Below are positions 1 through 13,152 of a stretch of 64,000 bases of DNA, piece by piece. Within the stretch, counting starts at the first letter, position 1. Each line of letters opens with the position of its first letter. Source of the DNA: Parapristionchus giblindavisi. Lineage: Eukaryota; Nematoda; Chromadorea; Rhabditida; Diplogasteridae. The stretch covers positions 558,001 to 622,000 of the forward strand of contig CALSFV010000221.1 in NCBI GenBank assembly GCA_943737045.1. The letters are read 5' to 3'. The position numbers were made by a program, and so were the translations under genes. The notes below the pieces were generated by a model. That model worked only from the letters and a program-made list of their open reading frames with translations. It made no database searches and had not been told where the DNA came from.

Positions 1-3000
1 AGAATCTGATTCAGCAGACGAAGAAAGAAAGGAAATAATAAACGAATTGAATCTTCTTAGAACATACGTTAGCGGAAATCACCTTTTGGTGGATTCCAAA
101 CGGATACTTTCAATTAATTGTAATGATGACGAAATTTGTGAATATTACGATGAAGACAATCCGAATGGAAGAAAGTGCCCTGTACGTGATATCTTCATTC
201 TCAAACAATTTTCTGTGTTCTAGAGACTGTTCACAGCTGGATCTGATAATTGTGAGGATATGCCCATATGTGCTTGTAAAGAGTGAGCTTACAACAAGTA
301 TAGTACATCATGGTCAAGTCATGTGCATTCGTCTCGCAGCGTCGCTCATTTGCGCGTATCACAGTTCCTTTGCGTATGAATATTTTTCTATTCTCTAAAG
401 AAAATGAAAGAAAAATTCAATTAATGAGAAAAAATTAGCACTAGTCCTAAAATGATATTGTTTATTTTCTTTCTAAAAATATGTTACGGCGATCGTGCGA
501 TTGAAACGGAATAATATAATAGACATTTAACTTTAATAATATATTTATCGCATCTTGGAGAAAAGAGACAAGAGAAGAGAGATGGTCGTTAAGACTCGAC
601 CACCCCCCGGACGCGAGCGCTAGCAATGAGAACTGGGAGTCCATACTTGGGTGTTAGGAGGGTCATCGGCCCTTATTACACAATACAGCTGAAATTTCCT
701 GTTTGTGCCCTCAGGCTATTAGAAAAATTAATTTCAAAAAAAATTTTTAAAAAATCATAATTTTTCAAATTGTTGAGATAAATTCTATATATCATTTGCG
801 AAGCGTCTAGGGTGCACAGACCTTGCTAATTCACTATTAGCATCGAACGTGCGTTGATTCCTAAACCACTTTTTTGACCCAAAATTTTTATTTTTTCGGA
901 CAAATCATCCCTTGTTATAATTTGCTCCAGAGTTTTTCGACCAGGTATTGTAGCCTAAGCAATTCTGCATCGATTTCACTTAAAACTGGGATCTTTCCGA
1001 TAGACCCAGTTCTCGAATTTTTCGATCGAAGTTCCGTCATCGATGGTTTTCCCGAACAAATGCTGTATTAGCCAAACGATTGGTGCGGAATTGTGGTCTA
1101 CTCAAAGTTTAGAGGTGAGTCTAGTAAAATGACACAAGAACCCCATCACTTGGATCAATTTGAAAATTTCAATTTTCATGACCCCGGGGTCATGGTCTGA
1201 AAATTTCAAAATTTCTCAAGTTTGAAATGTTTTCATTTATGTGGCTTATTGTGAAGTACTAATTATGTGAATAATATTCAGCCAAGGCTCAATGGCTGAT
1301 CCCTCCTTTTAACCATTTTTTTCGAAAATTTTCATTTTTTTGCCATGACCCCGGGGTCATGGCAAAAAAATATGAATTTTCGAAAATAAACGATTTTCAT
1401 ATTGATTATGTACATTGCAAATTACTATGGCAGAATGTTACAGAAAGCAAGTTGGAAACTGATTCAAACGCAATTCTGATTTTTCGCACGCAATCAGAAT
1501 GAAAATTTTCGAAAAATGGTTAAAAGGAGAGATCAGCCATTGAGCATTGGCTGAATATTATTCACATAATTAGTACTTCACAATAAGCCACATAAATGAA
1601 AACATTTCAAACTTGAGAAATTTTGAAATTTTCAGACCATGACCCCGGGTCATGAAAATCGAAATTTTCAAATTGATCTAAGTGATTTGCTTCTTGTGTC
1701 ATATTACTAGTCTCACCTCGAAACTTTGTGTAGACCACAATTCCGCACCAATCGTTTGGAAAATACAGCATTTGTTCGGGAAAACCATCGATGAAAGAAC
1801 TTCGATCGAAAAATTCGAGAACTGGGTCTATCGGAAAGATCCCAGTTTTAAGTGAAATCGATGCAGAATTGCTTAGGCTACAATAACTGGTCGAAAAACT
1901 CTGGAGCAAATTATAACAAGGGATGATTTGTCCGAAAAAACCAAAATTTTGGATCAAAAAAGTGGTTTAGGAATCAACGCACGTTCGATGCTAATAGTGA
2001 ATTAGCAAGGTCTGTGCACCCTAGACGCTTCGCAAATGATATATGGAATTTATCTCAACAATTTGAAAAATTATGATTTTTTTTTTTAAATTTTTGAAAT
2101 TAATTTTTCTAATAGCCTGAGGGCACAACAGGAAATTTCAGCTGTATTGTGTAATAAGGGCCGATGACCCTCCTAACACCCAAGTATGGACTCCCAGTTC
2201 TCATTGCTAGCGCTCGCGTCCGAGGGGTGGTCACTATGATCGAGTCTTACGGAGCATGCCTCTTAAAACAAGAAGTAGCGACGATGTAGGTGCAATTACT
2301 GGATTGCAACCTTTATAGAATTACTAAACACTTGAGGAGAGATTGATGTGACAACATTTCGATCTAAATTATTCCATTTTCGGACAACACGATTTGAGAA
2401 AAATGATAGATAGCGTGTACTAGATGAAGGGTTCATACAAATTCTAAGTTGATGACCTCGAGTAATATTCAAAGTGTTGGAAAATATAAAGATGCTACGG
2501 GGGTCGATATCAATAAAATTATGAATGATCTTGAATGTTACAGTAAGATCAATAATTGTTCTACGGGTTTCTAAAGTAGGGAGGTCCAAGGGTCGTAGAC
2601 GATCCTCATACGACGGTAGACGACAGCGTTTACATACCAATCTGGAGTATCTGATAAGTACTGATTCAATTAGGGCATTCAAAGACGACGACATGGGGTT
2701 CCACACTTCAGAACAGTATTCGAGCAGTGGACGGACATAAGTGCAAAATAGACGGGTATAGACAACTGGGCTTTTTGATGTGAAAGAACGAAGGATGTAG
2801 CAGGAGCGAGCTTTAGCTTTTTTCACTATGTTGCTAATATGTTCAGTGAAATCCAAAGTATTTGAATATGTGACACCGAGATCTTTGATCTCAGTGACGC
2901 AGGGTAGAAAGGTGTTGTTGATCGAGAAATTGAATGGGGGGTGATTCGGGCCCATGCACATTATGACTGTTTTCGTGCGAGACATTGTGAGTCCCCACTC

Positions 3001-6000
3001 CATGCATGAATTGAATCTAATGCAGTTTGCAAGGCGATAGGGTTATTGACAGAGAAGACTTTGAGATCATCTGCATAAATATAACATTGAATATTTTGGG
3101 GCAACGCGGATGCAACGTCTGAAATATACAAAGAGAAAAGGAGGGGGCCAAGACATGATCCTTGAGGGACTCCACTAATAACATTGAAAGGGTTAGACAT
3201 TGTATCACCTACTATAACTGATTGGGTGCGATTATGAAGGAAGGAGCTAATCCATTTGAGAAGACATCCAGTGATACCGATAGATTCACATTTATGAACA
3301 AGCAAATTAAGGGGCAATGTGTCAAAAGCCTTACTGAAGTCAATAAATGCTACAGATATAAAGTTTTTCTTATCTAGGTTCTTGTGCCACGAGGAAAAGC
3401 TTGAGAGAAGGCACGAACTACATGATCTTCTACCTCTGAACCCATGCTGTTCAGTAGGCAAGAGATCATTGGTGGTTAGAAACGCAGTGATATCTTTACA
3501 AATCAGTCTTTCCATAACCTTGCAACATGCACTCGTAATAGATATGGGGCGATAATTATTAACATCATGCTTGGCGCCTTTCCGTTTGTAAATGGGGCAA
3601 ACAATAGCGGTAAGCCAGGCAGACGGGGAACAAGAGTGAAGCATGAACCAGTTGAAGAGAATGGACAATGGAATAGAGATTTGAGATGCAATTTTTTTCA
3701 AGAAAGCATAGGTAATACCATCAGGAGATCGAGAAATCTTATTAGGTAATTTGCTTATGACGTTGGTAATTCTGGCTGGGGAAAAATCGATATAGTCGAT
3801 GCGCTGTGATCTTGGGTGGAAAGACGAGACAGGTGTAGGATAGGTAGAATGATTAAAGGATTCACTGAAGTGATCAGCAAGTAATTGGGCTTTAGCAAAG
3901 TCAGATGTTTTTATATTGCCAATATTATCCATGAGAGATTCTATGGTATGATGCATATCTTTTATACGATCGCCTGCGAACTTATAAAACTTCTTAAGAT
4001 TAGGATTATTGAAAAGAGAGCGCTCGCGTTGCCTGCGAGTTTTATTGATTGAGAGGCGGAGTCTACGACTAGTCGCAAGAAATGGTTCAATACCAATTGA
4101 GAAGCGGTTACGATATTGAGATCTGCACCTACGCAAGAGGTTAAGAGACTTGCACGAAAAACCGTTTTTGGATTTGGATGGATTAATCTTGCGAATTGGA
4201 ATGAGAGTATCAATAATTGATTGAATAATGCTTAAAAAGGTGGAATAAAGTGTGTCAGCGTCCTGATTACAAATGGAAAGTTCACTATACCAATCAACAG
4301 AGGCAATAGCAGCTTGAACAGCAGTCCAATTAGTTCTCTTATAGTCCTTAATTAGGCGAGGTTTGGTCTTATGCAGTGAGGCCAGAATAGAGAATGATAC
4401 AAGAGAGTGATCTAATTTAGGCAAAGGAGGAAGAACTCTGCAGTCAGACAAGATATGAATATGAGAGGCGAGAACAATATCTAGCAGACTATTACCCCTA
4501 GTTGGGGAGGGAACACATTGTGTCAGAGAATGAGACTGCGCAAAGTCAAGTAGAACTGGAGAGTGATGTGTAGGCGGTAGCGATACGGATAATGACAAGG
4601 AAGACCAATCGATTTCGCGACAGTTTAGGTCGCCCATTACAAAGTAAGGGTAGTTATTGGATTAGACAATATCACTGATATGCGAAAGGCAAGTGGAGAA
4701 TTGGTGAGGCTCACAGGATGGACTACGGTAGATCAGATAGAGATCAAAGATCAAGTTGTTTTCGAAGATTAGTCTAACTCCAACGGTTTGACAGTAAATT
4801 GAGAATGAGTAAATTGAGAATGATTTTTTTCATTTCCAGTACATTAATACCTATCTTTTTTTACCAGTTCAAGATGGTGGCCCGCGAATGTTCAGATAAA
4901 TCACTACACCCCTCTTGTGCGAATGCAAAGTGATATGCGAAGAGTTAACGTAGCCTCTTATCTACCCCATAGCGCAGAGGTAAACATTCAGACTCGTTAC
5001 CCGTTTGACGCAAGTTCGAAACCTATTGCCGAATTTCCTCAATTTTCAAAAAGCGCGCCCTTCCCTGAACCGGGCCTGATGGTTTATTAATGTTTCTAGC
5101 GATCAATAGACTAAATCAGCACAAAATAAATAGTGTACTGTACGTAGCATAACTTTTGCTGCCTTTGTGTCTTCACAGTTTGTTCACGAAAATATTCGTG
5201 GGACACCACCTTCAAGTCACAGTGAGCCTTTCAATTTTTTTCTCATTAAATATAAATGTTGTTTAATTTTCTTTAATCATTAAGAGCTTTTTAAAATGGA
5301 AACTGATGATTAAGACCTTGATAATTGAAAAATATTCATGCGCAAACAAAACATGTGCTGAGCGCAAATTCGATCCGTTGCAGTGCGCAGCGGGACACAT
5401 GTGCAAACTCGACCATGATGTTCTGTACTTCGAACGACTTGAATCGATTTATTTGATTTCAGTACATGTAACAACGTAACGCAACTCATTTGTGATACGA
5501 ATATAGTAGATGATCAATTGCAACTTCTTGGCAGAAATATTAAAGCAACAAAGGATTATATCTGCGGGAAAAGTCGAAATCTGCCCAGCGAGTCTGTCTT
5601 TTGTGTCATTTAGTTGTTTTGAAATACGACTTTCAGATCTTATATTCAATGTAAAGAGGGTTCGGTCTTATTTGATGAGGAAATATTCGACAACCAATAT
5701 AATAAAATGCCCCCAAATGGAATACCACGCGATACAATCTTTCGTAGTCTATTGTACAGAGAAATAGTATTGGCCCTTGAATCAGCCCCATCAGTCAATT
5801 GTAATGGATATTGTGCAATTGATTGGGAAGGATATTGGAATAATAAGAGTCTTGGATTCTCTTGTGAAAATTATCAATGGGTAAGGAATTTTATTATTTT
5901 TAAGGAATTTGTTGAAAATAAATATAAAATTGAAAGCTACTTGCACTACAAAAATATGACCTTTGAGACGGAAGGAAGAACATTTATGAATTACTAGAAA

Positions 6001-9000
6001 TATATATTTTTCTAAAGTAATTTCTCTTTCGCGTCGTTTTCATTGGTTTCAATCAATCGGATGTGCGGGATTTTTTTCGGGAAACCTCGGGAAAAATTTT
6101 TTTTTCAAATTTTTTTCAAAATTTCAAATTTCGGGAAATCGGAAAATTTCGTGAAAATCTTTCTCTCCTTTTCGCCTTTTGTTATTATAAGATTCCTTCT
6201 GTTAAGAGAGCTTTTGTTATTCAAAGCAGCATAATTAAATAATTTTTGACACCCCTGGTTTTAATCAGGGTTGAGATTTAACTTTAATGGATCTAACGGA
6301 TTTAAGACACCGGCTCGGTAAAATTCGAGGGTTGAGCCAGTGACCCCGGACATCGACCTCACCGATTTGGCTCTAATTTTTTTATGGATACCACCATGGC
6401 CCCCCATCACAAAATGGGTATTCATTTGGGCTGGGTCCTTGAAACATAAATGTGGCGGATTCTCGAACTCGATTTTCGCCAAAAAAAAGTGGAGCGACCT
6501 AGGTTCAATGTTAGTGTCGATTAATTACAAGTATGCCTAGACAATAAAAACTCGCTATAGGACGGTTCCGACCTCCTCAAAACACATTAAAATTAATTAA
6601 AATTTTAAATTACAAAATCGCACAATTATTTTTGCCTTATCTTATAGAGAAAAAAAATTCCGCGTCGAATGAGGGTAAAAAATAAAAAAATCGTTGGCAT
6701 TTTGAAAAAAAAATTTTGATTTTGAAATTTTGAAAAAAAAATTTGAGAAAAATTTTGAGAATTTTGAAATTTTGAGAAAAAAAAATGAGAAAAATGGGCC
6801 TGACGATGACTCGAAAATATTTTTGTTTTTTAAACTCCTCATGTTTGTACTCATATTGAAGAGCTCGTCGAGTAGAACAACTTTTATGTTGAACGTTTTG
6901 TCTGAAACTCTTGCACAAGAGAGTTTTACACGTTTTCCTGCAATTTTGAGGAAAACGAAAATAAAATATTTTTAAAACAAAAAAGAGCAGTACATTTTTG
7001 CCTCATCTTATAGAGCAAAAAATTCCGCGTCGAATGAGGGTAAAAATTTAAAAATCGATTGACCCCTATTTTGAGAAAAAATCGAAAATATTTTTGTTTT
7101 CAAACCCCCTCATTTTTGTGCTCATATTGAAGATCTTTTTGAGTAGAACAACTATCGCGTTGGACATTTTGTCTGAAACTCATGTACAAGAGAGATACAC
7201 ACGATTTTGTGACCAATTTTGAGTTAAGCGAAATAAAAATATTTTTTTGCATAATCGTGTGTATCTCTCTTGTACATGAGTTTCAGACAAAACATTCAAC
7301 ATGAAAGTTGTTCTACTGGACGAGCTCTTCAATATGAGTGCAAACATGAGGGGGTTTGAAAACAAAAATATTTACGAGTCATGGTCAGGCCCATTTTTCT
7401 CAAAATAGGGGTCTATCGATTTTTTTATTTTTTACCCTCATTCGACGCGGAATGTTTTGCTCTATAAGGTGAGGCAAAAATTGGACTGCGCTTTTTTGTT
7501 TTAAAAATATTTTATTTTCGTTTTCCTCAAAATTGCAGGAAAATGAGTGAAATTCTCTTGTGCAAGAGTTTCAGACAACACGTTCAACATAAAAGTTGTT
7601 CTACTCGACGAGCTCTTCAATATGAGTACAAACATGAGGGGGTTTGAAAACAAAAATATTTTCGAGTCATCGTCAGGCCCATTTTTCTCAAAATAGGGGT
7701 CTATCGATTTTTTATTTTTTACCCTCATTCGACGCGGAATTTCTTGCTCTATAAGATAAGGCAAAAATAATTGTGCGATTTTGTAATTTAAAATTTTAAT
7801 TAATTTTAATGTGTTTTGAAGAGGTAAAAAATCAGTTTGCGATCGGATATCCGAGCCCTCCTATAGCGATTTTTTGTTGTCTAGGCATACTTGTAATTAA
7901 TCGACACTAACATTGAACCTAGGTCGCTCCACTTTTATTTTTTGGCGAAAATCGAGTTTTCAAACATATATGTTTCAAGGACCCAGCCCAAATGAATATC
8001 CATTTTGTGATAGGGGGCCATGGGGGTATCCAGAAAAATTTTTTGAGCCAAATCGGTGAGGTCGATGTCCGGCACTACCGGGAGTCTTACTGAGCCTGTG
8101 TCTTAACGGAAATCATCCGTCAAATCCGTTAAAAATAAATTTAATATATTGAAGTAAAAAAGGTAGAAAATATGATACCGTTTGAGTAAGAGTAATAAAA
8201 ATCAAATTTTGGGAATTGTGGTTCTAAAGGGTGCTGATGACGATGGCTATGTTCGTTTTGCACTGACATAGAGTCACGGTCGAGACCAGACGACGTCGCG
8301 TTGAAATCGCGTTTGTCATTTTTTGTCACACAATGATGCTAAAATTTGCAGAAAATACCCACCTGGGCAGAATTTGATTTCGATCACGCCTGTCTAATTC
8401 ATTTTCCATGAAAAGATTTCAGAAACTTTAAAAAAATGGAATTTCTCTCAAAGACAAACGTGTATTTTGCGAATTATATAGATCGGACCGGAATGGCTTC
8501 ATGACGCCATATAACAAAATTCAGCCAATATACGGTCTACATTTTCGAGAAAATCAACTTTTAGAATAATCATTTTGCCGTTGAAGTGGAGGCAAAAGGC
8601 GAGAGATTGTGGTGATACGAGAGAGCAGAGAGACATAATCCTGTTCTCTCCCCTTCCTACCCATGCTGGTCGACGATATAACATTTTTCGTTTAGGTTCA
8701 CGAACAATTAAAATGCGAAGATCCGACGACGTGCAAATGTGGAACCGAGTATGCTAACAATAAGAATCGTAGAATATTCATTCAAAATGAATTGTTGCAG
8801 TAATTGCAATGATGTCCGATCACTTGTTTGTGATAAGTCTTCGACATTTCAACTATTGGATGCTGTTTCTACGAATATAACTGAAAATGTCAGGAGTCAT
8901 ACTTGCAACGGCAGCGAACTTCCATTCGAAACGCCTGAGTTTATGTATGATTAAGCAATTACTTGATTCTAAGGATTTATTCGTTTAGAAAGTGTCTAAT

Positions 9001-11889
9001 CAATTATTCCATTTCTAGTTCCACTCGTTTAGATCATGCATATATTTGAAAAAGGATCTTGACTATGATTGGCCAGACAAAGCCAATTGGAGGACGTGGA
9101 GAAATCGAATCGCCTTTAGTCGAATAAAAATGATTACTGAATTATTTCAAAACGCTGGATCGATAAAATGCATGGGTGAATGTCATGTGGTTTCGACTAG
9201 GAATACAATAAACGCCGGATGTAGAGTACGTTTTAAACAGTTATTTTTTACTACATATGTGCTCACTTTTATTGCAGGGAATTAATGATAATTTCTATTC
9301 TTGTCGTACAAGGTTTGTTCGTATATTCTTTTACAATCAAGAGAACAAGAAATAGTGAAAATGAAAACGATATCATGCCGAAATCCCTTTGTTCTCCCCT
9401 AAAATAATTCGGCTTTCGAAAAAGTGTGCCGAATTTTTCTCTTACAATGTCTGAATCATTTTGATGAAAATTTCTGCATTCGGTATATCTCTCGAATTGA
9501 GGAGTCGTCCTCCTCACTGGGAGGACGATGTCCACGGGGGGCGATAATTTGCACAACGATCATTCGCACAACGGATCATAAATCGGTTGGGATTTGGCGT
9601 ATGGCAACCAAAGTTGTACCATTGTTATCAGTGGGAGTGTACGGTATTGTGCTACCGTAACCGTCGGGAATCTAGAACTGATTTTTTTATTCGACCCATG
9701 ACCCGGGGTTCATTGTTGAAAATGGCCAAAGCCGAAAAATTCATGATCGCCCTAAATACGGGTTGCCATTATGTCAACAGTGTGGCAACTTTAATCTTTC
9801 TGGATACCGTAACCTGAATTACCGTAATCTAGCAGCCGTACCATTAATATTATAGTGAAATCCACGGCAAATCACGGTTTGATTACGGTAGTTCGGATTA
9901 CGGTATCTAGAAAGATAAAAGTTATGTTTATTTCACATTATGTTTCTGTATGTTTAGAGAGTGAGAATCCAAGCAAGAGAGTAGGTAAATGAGGGAGTGC
10001 GAGGAAGGAAGGGAGGGAAAGGACATCGAAAATTTTATTTTTGTTTATTATATTCCTTTCAGACCCGTATTTCAATGTGCATCGCTAGTCGTTGACAATT
10101 TCAAGTATTATAATGCTTTGTAAGGCTATTTATTGTTAGCATAGAATGCAATTATGTATGATTAATTTTTTTGAATTTGGCTTATTTTTCATAGATATAT
10201 TTTTTTGCAGGCTTGGTTCATATTTTGCCCTAAATGACTTTGATGCAAGGGTTTTTGATGCGAATGATTTGACCGAATTGTCAAGGAATAATCTGAAGAG
10301 AGCACTCAGTCTGTTCCAATCAGCTAAAACAGTAAACTGCAGTAGCAAATGTTACTATCTCATGGATCAGCAAGATTGGAAAATGAACATAATGGCAGGA
10401 TGTTTGGAGTCATCAGAGTTTCACGTTAGTTCATCCTCTGTAATAGCAATGCAACAATGAAGGAAGGGCGAATCCCGTCTTCCAACCAGAGATGTTCGTT
10501 AATGAAAATTTTCGTTAATTCGTTAAGTCTTTAAATTAATGAAAAATTTCATTAACTTTCGTTAATGCTCAAAGCATGAAATTTTTTTCCAAACACGTTT
10601 ATTTTTAGAACAACATTAACAGTGATGTTCCATAAATCGATATATCAATTGTTATAAAACGAATACAGCTTTAAAAACTGATGAAAAAAACTTGGACAAA
10701 AAAGATTTTGCCTAGAAGTGAGGAGCTAATGTGTAACAAAAATACGCCTCTCCAGCATCTAACCGCTCATTAACGAAAAAAATTAACGAAAATTAAATTA
10801 TTTTCCGTAATCTCTGCTTCCAACTCAGGAAGAGGTTTTAGAGAAAAGATATAAAGAGTGCTGACATACGGGTTTGATGAGATACATTAGAGGGGGTGTG
10901 CGTGCGAGATAGCATTCAATGATTCCTCTGCTACACACTCCAGCGCGCGACCAAACCTGTTTGAGATGTGGCGCTCTGACTAATCGTCTCATTATTATAA
11001 GATTGTGAAAACACACCAAACCGCACACCAAAGTGTTGGGAAATTCTATAAAAAAAATAAGGGCACGTTGCCAAAATGCTCAACATGAAAGTCTTATATT
11101 TTGGAGACCCAAAAATCGACCGGGTTGTACTATACAGCCCAGCGGAATCTCCTTTCGTGCATGTGATCCCAAGGATTCTCCCCCTCCCCCCCCCCCCCCC
11201 CCGATCACCTCGAATTATTGTCCTGTAAATTAATTAAAAATTAATTAAAAATTTTAAGATTAATTAAAAATTTAAGGGCATCGACGATAATATCTGTGAA
11301 TTGACGCATTGTTTTTGTAATACCAGGTAAGTCTATATGTAACTATGAACACAAAAATAGAATGGTTAAACAATTGAAACTCGAACACTAACGTCGTATC
11401 TGATATTCATCTTCTTATTTAGTTCGTGTAATGATTTCTACAACAATCGATGCCTAAAGCACAGCAATGATCCATTGTGCGAAGATCTGGAGACTACAAC
11501 TGAGTTTATTACTACACAAACGAGGAAAACGGTACATAGTTTTCCATCGGTTTGTTCCGGCTAATTTCTTTTTGACCCGAATTTCGGCCGCGCAGTTAAT
11601 TTTTTTTTTCAGACTACTAATTATTTGAAAGACGATGGCGATGGAGAAGAAGATGAAGAAGATAAAGAAGATCATGATGAAGATCGTAGAAAGAACAAGA
11701 ATACGGGAAAGAAGAATAAAGATGAAGATGATTATGATGAAACAATAGAAAAAGGAAGGGAAAAGATAATGGACAAAGATATTCTTATGATTCCAAGTAT
11801 GATCTTGTTGTATGGCATGCATGTATGGCATTATATTATATTACATTTTCAGGATAATTCTCCTCGTCTTATCGCTATTCTTTTTCTGA
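1..11889 (+). CDS. Gene 1 of the cysteine-rich module family, 5' end outside the window, middle exons missing
   Basis: Unrecognised secreted Cys-rich protein, annotated by comparison with its four paralogues. Exons I infer: <1-181, 224-282, 5463-5591, 5637-5880, 8696-8748, 8801-8944, 9033-9225, 9278-9312, 10063-10119, 10211-10424, 11277-11326, 11423-11531, 11613-11796, 11853-11889. Lengths agree with intron phases 0/2/2 up to the last exons. They encode modules 1 and 2, most of module 3, module 6, the Thr-rich linker and the acidic tail. The exons for the end of module 3 and all of modules 4 and 5 (paralogue exons 10-16) are absent between 9312 and 10063, yet the flanking phases (2 and 2) still fit. 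The signal-peptide exon lies before position 1. Oddities: a weak acceptor (AATTTAAG) before 11277, and exon 11613-11796 ends one base out of the family frame, so splicing to the terminal exon meets an early stop. Introns of 5.2 and 2.8 kb are filled by mobile elements. Confidence 0.7.
579..2262. mobile_element. Foldback element, about 1.7 kb, in a gene 1 intron
   Basis: Two arms of roughly 780 bp, about 600-1400 and 1420-2240, are near-perfect inverted copies joined by a short spacer near 1400. The right end reads, on the minus strand, GAGGCATGCTCCGTAAGACT next to a TTAA at 2263-2266. This matches the ends of the elements at 6306-8102 and 48065-52181 (GAGACCGGCTCGGTAAGACT). The left end is worn (GAGATGGTCGTTAAGACTCG) and its TTAA is lost. 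I see no transposase; the open frames inside are mirror images of each other. It is probably a non-autonomous DNA transposon. Confidence 0.8.
2290..4800 (-). mobile_element. 5'-truncated non-LTR retrotransposon (jockey/CR1-like LINE) with broken reading frame
   Basis: The minus strand encodes the end of an APE-type endonuclease (GDLNCREIDW near 4637) and then a reverse transcriptase. RT motifs visible in order are NNYRPISITSACCKVMERL, AFIDFSKAFDTL, SGVPQGSCLGPLLFSLYI and the catalytic YADD within CYIYADDLKVFS. After it comes the usual LINE C-terminal region (KDLGVTYSNTLDF; RPLLEYCSEVWNP). The frame breaks at about 2990-3010, where the 558-codon frame (2961-4637) passes by a one-base slip into the 235-codon frame (2296-3003). 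An in-frame TAA precedes the endonuclease segment near 4655, and the upstream part is missing. The piece begins near a duplicated stretch GTAAATTGAGAATGA around 4790-4820. It lies antisense in the long second intron of gene 1. It is inactive as it stands, and clade assignment is by motif style only. Confidence 0.88.
4872..5210. mobile_element. MITE family B with tRNA-like core, copy 1
   Basis: Ends AGATGGTGGCCCGCGAATG and, inverted, AAGGTGGTGTCCCACGAATA form terminal inverted repeats. It is flanked by TTCA on both sides. The core (about 4955-5040) looks tRNA-derived, with an A-box-like TAGCGCAGAGGTAAAC and a B-box-like AAGTTCGAAACC. Very close to the copy at 22375-22714 and distantly like 27581-27897. 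It sits in a gene 1 intron. Confidence 0.75.
6306..8102. mobile_element. TTAA-flanked foldback element, 1.8 kb
   Basis: Starts GACACCGGCTCGGTAA after a TTAA (6302-6305) and ends with the inverted version GACACAGGCTCAGTAAGACT before a TTAA (8103-8106). The arms fold on each other: 6306-6540 against 7860-8102, about 6560-6980 against 7480-7850, and 7000-7170 against 7270-7480. A core motif (GTTCTACTCGACGAGCTCTT) occurs repeatedly inside and again in the element at 14218-15488. It lies in the gene 1 intron between exons ending 5880 and starting 8696. No coding capacity seen. Confidence 0.82.
9577..9925. mobile_element. MITE family C, truncated or worn copy
   Basis: Resembles one arm and part of the second arm of the elements at 44965-45601 and 48862-49460: ATAAATCGGTTGGGA, then TTGTACCATTGTTATCAGTG, CTACCGTAACCGTCGGGAAT and the CCCATGACCCGGGGTTCAT block. 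It lies where gene 1 has lost exons 10-16. Confidence 0.6.
10487..10816. mobile_element. hAT-like MITE with 8-bp target duplication CTTCCAAC
   Basis: The ends CAGAGATGTTCG and, inverted, CAGAGATTACGG are short terminal inverted repeats. The flanks 10479-10486 and 10817-10824 are both CTTCCAAC, an 8-bp target duplication as expected for hAT transposons. The interior is AT-rich with repeated TTAACGAAAATT-like words. It is in a gene 1 intron. Confidence 0.75.
11186..11202 (+). repeat. Poly-C tract, 17 C
   Basis: Uninterrupted run of C on the + strand in a gene 1 intron. It is the longest of seven tracts of ten or more C in the window. Confidence 0.95.
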
Positions 11890-12934
11890 TAGCTCTCCAC
11901 AATACTTGGGATATGAGAATATCTCATGATAAACGATGATGATGAAAAACTCATGTATTTGTTCAAATTGCATCGGGATGGCTGATAAAATTGACTAGAA
12001 CAAGGGCCCTGAAATCGTGAATGAAGGAAAAATTGTCGTTTCATCTGTCCTATGCGGAATGCGAGCAAAGAGCCTCGATGAGAAGCTCCTGAAAAATATT
12101 CAACATACGCCAATCCACAACAATCAAAATAAGAGTCAATCATGGGAACTTACTTAGATAGAGTGTGATATACCAAAAGAATATGTATGGGAACGAGATG
12201 AATCGAATGGAAACATTTCTAGTCTTTGTTCCATTGAAACATTATACAGGATCTTTTAATAATATTACGTCTCCTTAAACTTGTCGACCGGTGCCTCAGC
12301 CTCAGAAGCATTGCTGAGAACTTCCAGAACAGAACAGAAATTGTGTTACAACGTTCTTCTTTGTCTGTTCTTCTTGTTCATTATCCTTCCGCTTTTCCTC
12401 ACACAACTGTCCTTGTTTATTGGCTGTAATATCATAGAATATCGTTTCAATAATCTGTTCTCCGTCTTCTAGTCAATCTCGACGATCTTGTTAACCATGA
12501 ATATTTTTTTTTACATGATTGGAGAGGAGGGAAAACCTGTATTTATGAGAGGACAAGGAACATGGATAATGCATCAGATCCTGAACAACAACGAACGCAA
12601 ATCATTGATATTTTTAGGCAACTAAAATATAATTTTGGTATGCATTTTCTTATAAATTAATAATATTTTTGGTATAAAAATATTTTTTTCCAAAATTCAA
12701 CGAACAAGGTTCGCATTTTTCTGCCGAGGTGTTAGAGAAACGGAGAAATAGTGTGCAATTTGAAGAGTGCAAAAAGAAAAGGGGCGTTTACTTTTTCTTC
12801 GCCGAAAACTGAATGCAGAAATTGACAGCTAAATATTGAAAGTGTGTAAGAGAAAAATCGTAGTGAGTAGTTGATCACTTTACGGCAATACATTTCAAAT
12901 TTTCCAATGAAAAAATATATGTGCGCGTAAAGAT
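11890..12934. other. Intergenic stretch between gene 1 and gene 2
   Basis: Contains the 3' flank of gene 1 and open frames without paralogue support. I see no exon of the family, no RNA gene and no clear transposon here. Confidence 0.5.
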
Positions 12935-13152
12935 ATACTCAACAATACATAGATAGATTATTTCATTCGTTCATTGTTTTTCCATAATTAATTTTCAATA
13001 ATTTTAATTAATATTAAAATGATTTTAATTAAAATTAAATTAAAATGATTCATTTTCAATTATTCAATTACACTCATTTGCCTATGCTATAATAATGCAT
13101 CATCTTTCATTCATCTCTACTATACACCGTGTTGTATTGTGGTCGACATCAA
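12935..13152 (+). promoter_or_regulatory. Conserved upstream block of the gene family (gene 2 copy)
   Basis: About 200 bp directly upstream of the signal-peptide ATG is shared by genes 2, 3, 4 and 5. Shared words in order: CAACAAT.CAT.GATAGATTAT, ATAATTAATTTTCA, CATTTGC, and near the ATG CTACTATACAC...GTGTTGTATTGTGGT..ACATC. It presumably holds the promoter and 5' UTR; no start site can be read from sequence alone. Confidence 0.55.

Noticed and set aside
462..1957. Matching open frames of 60-116 codons on both strands of the first foldback
   Set aside because: They are mirror images produced by the palindrome, without start context, codon bias or known domain.
6043..7764. Small Phe/Lys-rich frames such as those at 6637-6975 and 7501-7764
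   Set aside because: Homopolymer-rich products of the inverted repeats; the same DNA is open on both strands, which indicates low complexity and not coding.
9269..9817. Several 76-95 codon frames around 9.3-9.8 kb
   Set aside because: They cover intron and MITE C sequence of gene 1; no match to family exons and not seen as frames in other copies.
11454..11831. 125-codon hydrophobic frame on the minus strand
   Set aside because: Antisense of the acidic-tail exon of gene 1 (GAA/GAT runs read as Phe/Ile); the same artefact occurs at 42529-42780 and 20620-20805.
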